18,696 nt of DNA from AEGEAN-183 sp964614345 (GTDB lineage: Bacteria; Pseudomonadota; Gammaproteobacteria; Magnimaribacterales; Magnimaribacteraceae), in NCBI GenBank assembly GCA_964614345.1, contig CAZTLP010000023.1, positions 1 to 18,696 of the forward strand, read 5' to 3'. Both the position numbers and the translations under genes were made by a program. Positions 14,435 to 18,696 of the stretch are shown here, one piece after another. The notes below the pieces were generated by a model that was given only the letters and a program-made list of their open reading frames with translations, did not search any database and was not told the origin of the DNA. Each line of letters begins with the position of its first letter. Position 1 is the first letter of the stretch.

Positions 14435-16456
14435 ATGGATTACAAGCTTTTAATCTTACCTTTTATTTTGAGTTTTTTATTAGCGTGCTCAAACGACGCA
14501 GAGGTTATAGAAGATTACTCACAAGCCCAAGAATCTGAAAATACCAAGACAGAAAACTATAACCAATATCGAAATGTCTATTTTGGAGATACGCACATCC
14601 ATACCACTTATTCATTTGATGCTTACCTGCTAGGTAACATGAACAATCCTGATGAAGCTTATCGTTATGCCAAAGGAGAAGCTATGAAAAATTCTTTTGG
14701 CATTAATATGACAATAAGAGAGCCTTTAGATTTTTATGCAGTTACCGATCACGGTTTTTGGATGGGAGTTGTGGATGATTGGGCTGATACATCAACAGAA
14801 CTTTCAAAACATCCTCTGGCAAAACCTTTTCATAATGTAAATGCGGAAGAAAATTTAAGCCTTCTTAATCTTGATGGCAATCTGGATAGAGTATCTCTTT
14901 TTAGACAACATTTTGGTAAATATGCTCAGACGCGAGGTAGCTACTGGAAGCAATTCGTAGCTTGGTTGAAGAGTGATATTGCAAGAGGTTCAGCATCATT
15001 TGATTATGAGTCCTACAGAGAAGCCTGGACAGATATTATTAAAGCGGCAGAAAAGCACAATGAACCAGGTAAATTTACTACTTTCATAGGGTATGAGTGG
15101 ACCTCATCTTTTTTACCACCAGACGGTGCTTCTTATCATAGGAATGTTCTATTTAATTCAAGTAAGGCACCCAAAAGGCCTTTTACAAGAATGGATTCTA
15201 TGAATCCTGAAGATTTATGGGACTGGATGGACGTTATGAGAGAAAAAGGGCTAGATAGTTTAGCGATACCTCATAATTCAAACCAATCCAATGGTAAGAC
15301 TTTTAGACTAGCTTATTATGACGGCAGACCGCTCGATCAAGCTTACGCGGAGCAAAGAATGCGAAATGAACCCTTGGTTGAGATTACCCAAATTAAAGGC
15401 ACTTCTGAAACTCATCCCAGATTATCTCCGAAAGATGAGTGGGCTGGATTTGAGATATTGAACACACGAAAAGGGAAAGTTAATTTTTACAGCAATCCTC
15501 ATGGTAGCTATGTAAGGGAGGCTTTAATGAACGGCATGGCCCTTGAAAAAGAAAATAGAGGCAATCCCTTTAAAATAGGCTTTATAGGCTCAAGCGATAA
15601 TCACAATTCCTCAGGTTCCTACGAAGAAGATAACTATTTTGGTACAACACCACTAACATCTTCACCTCTATCAAGAGGCTCTATACCATTTAATGAAGAA
15701 TACCTAGATGGTTCTGCTAGTACTTCTCAACTTAATGGTTCTGAAATAGTTATAGATCAATACTTACCTGGCTCTGACAGAACTACTCGATTTGGAGCCT
15801 CGGGGTTAGCAGGAGTTTGGGCTGAAGAAAATACTCGTGAGTCTATTTTTAATGCTTTAAGGCGCAAAGAGACTTTTGGTACTTCAGGCAACAGGATTAA
15901 AGTAAGATTCTTTGGTGGTTTTACATTAAAAGACGTTGACTTAAATTCAGATGATTTAATTAAAAAAGCATATGAAAGAGGTGTTCCTATGGGAGCTGAT
16001 TTGATAAGTGAGGGTAATGAATCTCCCCATTTTTTAGTTTGGGCACAAAGAGATAGTTATGGAGCTCCTCTGCAAAGACTTCAAATCATTAAAGGGTGGT
16101 ATGACCATGGACCAGACAAACAAACCAGAGAGAAAGTTTATGATGTTGCTTGTTCAGATGGTTTAGAAGTAGATCCTAAGACTCATAGATGCCCTGAAAA
16201 TAATGCTAAGGTCAATTTAAAGGATTGTTCCATTTCTAATAATGGTGCTTCTGAATTAAAGACTATTTGGACTGATCCAGATTTTGAAAAAGGTGTGGAG
16301 TCCTTTTACTACGTTAGGGTTTTAGAGAATCCTACTTGCAGGTGGACGACTTGGGATGCTGTTAGATCAGGAGCTCAAGTGAGACCAGGCTTAGAAGTTA
16401 CAATACAAGAAAGAGCATGGTCATCACCAATTTGGTATAAAATTAATAATAATTAG
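14435..16456 (+). CDS. DUF3604 family lipoprotein, copy B
   Basis: This 673-aa tandem paralogue of the preceding gene starts 3 nt after it. The lipobox is LLACS (Cys18), again with Ser at +2. It keeps every putative metal motif: GDTHIHTTYSFDA (His54/His56), VTDHG, IPHNSN and GSSDNH (His390). The C-terminal cysteines are also kept (ACSDG, RCPE, DCS, PTCRW). It has diverged from copy A in the segment after the first motif (LGNMNNPDEAY versus FGTTATPDDAY) and in the loop around residues 400-440, so a different specificity is plausible. The acyl-CoA dehydrogenase gene follows after 11 nt, indicating one operon of exported hydrolases and a cytosolic oxidation enzyme. Confidence 0.85.
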   Translation: MDYKLLILPFILSFLLACSNDAEVIEDYSQAQESENTKTENYNQYRNVYFGDTHIHTTYSFDAYLLGNMNNPDEAYRYAKGEAMKNSFGINMTIREPLDFYAVTDHGFWMGVVDDWADTSTELSKHPLAKPFHNVNAEENLSLLNLDGNLDRVSLFRQHFGKYAQTRGSYWKQFVAWLKSDIARGSASFDYESYREAWTDIIKAAEKHNEPGKFTTFIGYEWTSSFLPPDGASYHRNVLFNSSKAPKRPFTRMDSMNPEDLWDWMDVMREKGLDSLAIPHNSNQSNGKTFRLAYYDGRPLDQAYAEQRMRNEPLVEITQIKGTSETHPRLSPKDEWAGFEILNTRKGKVNFYSNPHGSYVREALMNGMALEKENRGNPFKIGFIGSSDNHNSSGSYEEDNYFGTTPLTSSPLSRGSIPFNEEYLDGSASTSQLNGSEIVIDQYLPGSDRTTRFGASGLAGVWAEENTRESIFNALRRKETFGTSGNRIKVRFFGGFTLKDVDLNSDDLIKKAYERGVPMGADLISEGNESPHFLVWAQRDSYGAPLQRLQIIKGWYDHGPDKQTREKVYDVACSDGLEVDPKTHRCPENNAKVNLKDCSISNNGASELKTIWTDPDFEKGVESFYYVRVLENPTCRWTTWDAVRSGAQVRPGLEVTIQERAWSSPIWYKINNN

Positions 16457-16467
16457 AAGGAGAAATT

Positions 16468-17724
16468 ATGTCAGTAAACTTAAATCCAGATCTTTTCCAA
16501 TTAGCGATGTCCGATGAGGCCCAGCCTTTAATGGATTTAGTTAAAAAACATTGCGAAGAAAATGTTGCACCGATTCAAGAAGAATTTTATGGATTGCAGA
16601 GCCAAAAGGAAGACAGGTGGTCTTGGCATCCTCGACAACTTGAACTTCTTGAGGAAGTTAAGAATAAAGCCAGAGATTTAGGTCTATGGAATTTCTTTTT
16701 ACCTGACAATGACGGGAATATTGGGGAAGGATTAACTAACTTAGATTATGCCTACATAGCGGATGAGTTAGGAAAGTATCCTCTATCTTCAGAATCTATG
16801 AATTGCAGTGCTCCTGACACCGGTAATATGGAAGTACTACAGCATGTCGGCACTCCTGAGCAAAAAAAACAATGGCTTGAACCTTTAATGAATGGAGAAA
16901 TAAGATCAGCCTACGCCATGACAGAACCTAATTTAGCCTCCTCGGATGCAAAAAATATTAGTACTAGCGCAGTTCTTGAAGGTGATGAATGGGTTATTAA
17001 TGGTGAGAAGTTCTATATATCTGGAGCAGGAGACCCAAGGTGTAAGATCATGATAACAATGGTTAAGACAAGCCCAGATGCTCACCCTTCAAAACAGCAG
17101 TCTCAAATCTTAGTGCCTAAAGATACCCCGGGTGTTGAAATACTTGAAGGTATGCAGGTATTTGGTCATGACCATGCTCCACAAGGACATATGCACATCA
17201 AGTTTAGTAATGTGCGAGTGCCTAAAGAAAACATTTTGCTGGGTGAAGGAAGAGGATTTGAGATATCACAGGTTAGGCTTGGTCCAGGTAGAATTCATCA
17301 CTGTATGCGAACCATTGGAAAAGCAGAAAAAGCTTTAGAATTAATGGTCAAAAGAGCAGGGTCCAGAGAAGCTTTTGGAAAACCTATAGCCAAATTAGGA
17401 AAAAACGTAGAGGTTATCTCTCGAGCTAGGATAGACATAAATGCTATGAGGTTGTCTGTCTTGCAAGCAGCTAAAGCCATGGATGTATTAGGTAATAAGG
17501 AAGCAAGAATATACATTAGTGCGGTTAAGGCCATGGTTCCAGAGAAGGCCTGTCAGATAGTAGATCAGGCAATTCAAATGCATGGTGCTGCAGGCATTTC
17601 ACAATGGACACCTCTTGCTGGCATGTATACAGATATGAGACATTTAAGATTTGCTGACGGTCCCGATGAGGTCCATCACATGGTGGTGGGAAGGGCAGAA
17701 CTTCAAAAATACGACCTCTGGTAG
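16468..17724 (+). CDS. Acyl-CoA dehydrogenase, ACAD10/11-like
   Basis: This 418-aa flavoenzyme is preceded by AAGGAGA (16457-16463). It contains YAMTEPNLASSDA (from residue 149), WVINGEKFYISGA, VRVPKENILLGEGRGFE and RLGPGRIHHCMR, then GSREAFGKPIAKLGKN and IQMHGAAGISQWTPLAG. It ends with RFADGPDEVHH, in which Asp397 sits where medium-chain enzymes have the catalytic Glu. RLGPGRIHH plus DGPDEVH are hallmarks of the ACAD10/ACAD11 group, in which Asp serves as base and hydroxylated or long-chain acyl-CoAs are used. There is no signal peptide, so it acts in the cytosol with ETF. Its place between DUF3604 lipoprotein genes suggests that it oxidises an acyl product derived from their substrate (inference). 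Confidence 0.88.
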   Translation: MSVNLNPDLFQLAMSDEAQPLMDLVKKHCEENVAPIQEEFYGLQSQKEDRWSWHPRQLELLEEVKNKARDLGLWNFFLPDNDGNIGEGLTNLDYAYIADELGKYPLSSESMNCSAPDTGNMEVLQHVGTPEQKKQWLEPLMNGEIRSAYAMTEPNLASSDAKNISTSAVLEGDEWVINGEKFYISGAGDPRCKIMITMVKTSPDAHPSKQQSQILVPKDTPGVEILEGMQVFGHDHAPQGHMHIKFSNVRVPKENILLGEGRGFEISQVRLGPGRIHHCMRTIGKAEKALELMVKRAGSREAFGKPIAKLGKNVEVISRARIDINAMRLSVLQAAKAMDVLGNKEARIYISAVKAMVPEKACQIVDQAIQMHGAAGISQWTPLAGMYTDMRHLRFADGPDEVHHMVVGRAELQKYDLW

Positions 17725-17747
17725 ACTAGTTATTAACTTTTTATTTA

Positions 17748-17769
17748 CTACTTATTCTGTTATAAGTAG
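17748..17769. repeat. Perfect 8-bp inverted repeat between dehydrogenase and DUF3604 copy C
   Basis: CTACTTAT (17748-17755) and ATAAGTAG (17762-17769) flank a 6-nt loop (TCTGTT). No T run follows, so it is not a classical terminator. It lies 22 nt before the next ATG and could be an operator, an mRNA stem limiting read-through, or chance in AT-rich sequence. AGGGGA at 17782-17787 is the ribosome-binding site of the next gene. Confidence 0.45.
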
Positions 17770-17791
17770 CTAGAGTTCATTAGGGGAAAAA

Positions 17792-18696
17792 ATGAAATAT
17801 ATATTGAGAAATTTAAGTTTAGTTTTAGTGGTTTTCTTGTGGAGTTGTACTTCAGGTGACGATATTGTTGATTACAGTAATTTGGCACCCGAAAATACAG
17901 AATCTGGACCCACTATAGGTTATAACGAGGATAGAAATGTTTATTTTGGAGATCTTCATGTTCATACCAAACATTCTTTTGATGCATATATATTCGGTAC
18001 TACAGCCACTCCTGATGATGCTTATGAATACGCTAAAGGAGGCCCAATTCAACACCCTTTAGGCTATCAAATGCAATTGAGAGAACCTTTAGATTTTTAT
18101 GCTGTCACTGATCATGGGTTTTTAATGGGGAATGTTGAATGGTGGGCTGATCCCAATAACACCACGCCAGGAACTGAGCCTTTCACTGACCTTAATACCC
18201 CTGAGAATAGAACGGTTGAATCAATTCCAAGAAGAGGGGCTTTATTTGCTACACAAGTCAGAAGCTTAGCTTCAAATTTCAACTTTATGGGAATGATAAA
18301 GTATTTGTGGACGGGCGATCAGGCACGAGTAATCAGTATTTACGACGTTGATAAACACAGATCTGCATGGAAAGATATTATTCGTAGTGCCCAAGAGCAT
18401 AATGATCCTGGAAACTTTACGACCTTCGTGGCCTATGAATACACTAGCTCAACTACTCGCTCTGGTGAGAATATAAGTGCTCTTAATCCTTTTGGAACAG
18501 GACCTTATGAAGGAGGAAATCTTCATAGAAATGTAATATTTCAAGGAGATAAAGTAACGGTTGAGCCTTTCTCTAGACTGAAATCATTAAACCCAGAGGA
18601 CTTGTGGACTTGGATGGATGGGTTAAGAGATAGAGGTGTTGATACGATAGCTATTCCTCATAATTCTAATGGTTCAAACGGGCAAATGTTTGAATT
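17792..18696 (+). CDS. DUF3604 family lipoprotein, copy C (3' end outside window)
   Basis: The ATG at 17792 opens 301 complete codons that run off the window with no stop; full copies are about 672 aa, so just under half is visible. The signal ends in FLWSC (Cys19, Thr at +2), a lipoprotein pattern. Motifs present are GDLHVHTKHSFDA (His56/His58), VTDHG, NPEDLWTWMDGLRD and IPHNSNGSNG. The N-terminal region is closer to copy A than to copy B (both have FGTTATPDDAY and a HPLG-x-x-MQL stretch), so it may derive from an A-like copy. It lies 67 nt after the dehydrogenase gene, across an inverted repeat, and may be partly independent of the upstream operon. Confidence 0.85.
   Translation, partial: MKYILRNLSLVLVVFLWSCTSGDDIVDYSNLAPENTESGPTIGYNEDRNVYFGDLHVHTKHSFDAYIFGTTATPDDAYEYAKGGPIQHPLGYQMQLREPLDFYAVTDHGFLMGNVEWWADPNNTTPGTEPFTDLNTPENRTVESIPRRGALFATQVRSLASNFNFMGMIKYLWTGDQARVISIYDVDKHRSAWKDIIRSAQEHNDPGNFTTFVAYEYTSSTTRSGENISALNPFGTGPYEGGNLHRNVIFQGDKVTVEPFSRLKSLNPEDLWTWMDGLRDRGVDTIAIPHNSNGSNGQMFE

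Noticed and set aside
1..18696. Mobile elements, CRISPR arrays, tRNA or rRNA genes
   Set aside because: I saw no transposase or integrase frames, no regularly spaced direct repeats, and no tRNA/rRNA-like segments on either strand.

Overview
The window suggests an AT-rich, Gram-negative marine-type bacterium, most likely a gammaproteobacterium. Four genes encode exported lipoproteins. There is a DUF1302/DUF1329 envelope pair, and a nearly perfect E. coli-type LexA box (TACTGTATAAATATACAGTA, 12301-12320). I cannot place it more precisely from sequence alone. There are no rRNA, tRNA, CRISPR, insertion-sequence or phage genes, and no gene-free stretch longer than 300 bases.

Layout. (a) 1-3660, plus strand: the 3' end of a membrane fatty acid desaturase, a DUF1302 outer-membrane barrel and a periplasmic DUF1329 protein, closed by a strong terminator. 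This block uses more CGN arginine codons and is visibly richer in GC than what follows. (b) 3711-6898: a divergent pair, a secreted PhoD-like metallophosphatase (minus) and a lipoprotein prolyl oligopeptidase (plus). (c) 6949-8844, plus: a PhyH-type Fe(II)/2-oxoglutarate dioxygenase and a COG3618-type amidohydrolase, 3 nt apart. (d) 12301 down to 8841, minus: a LexA-boxed promoter, a 62-aa single-span membrane protein, a 41-aa very basic protein, a full-length steroid 5-alpha-reductase homologue and two acyl-CoA dehydrogenases that look like the catalytic and non-catalytic halves of an alpha2beta2 enzyme. (e) 12413 to the end, plus: two tandem DUF3604 lipoproteins, a third acyl-CoA dehydrogenase of the ACAD10/11 type, and a third DUF3604 lipoprotein cut by the window edge.

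How the genes may work together. The steroid 5-alpha-reductase homologue, heteromeric acyl-CoA dehydrogenase pair, PhyH oxygenase, amidohydrolase, desaturase and DUF1302/DUF1329 pair fit uptake and oxidative breakdown or remodelling of a hydrophobic, perhaps sterol- or isoprenoid-like, substrate. The lipoprotein hydrolases (three DUF3604, one S9 peptidase) would act at the envelope. This is inference from family identity and neighbourhood; the substrate is not shown by the sequence.

The most unusual element is the SOS-type operator in front of the small membrane protein. The next two genes overlap by stop and start codons, so DNA-damage control may extend to the 41-aa protein and the steroid-reductase homologue.
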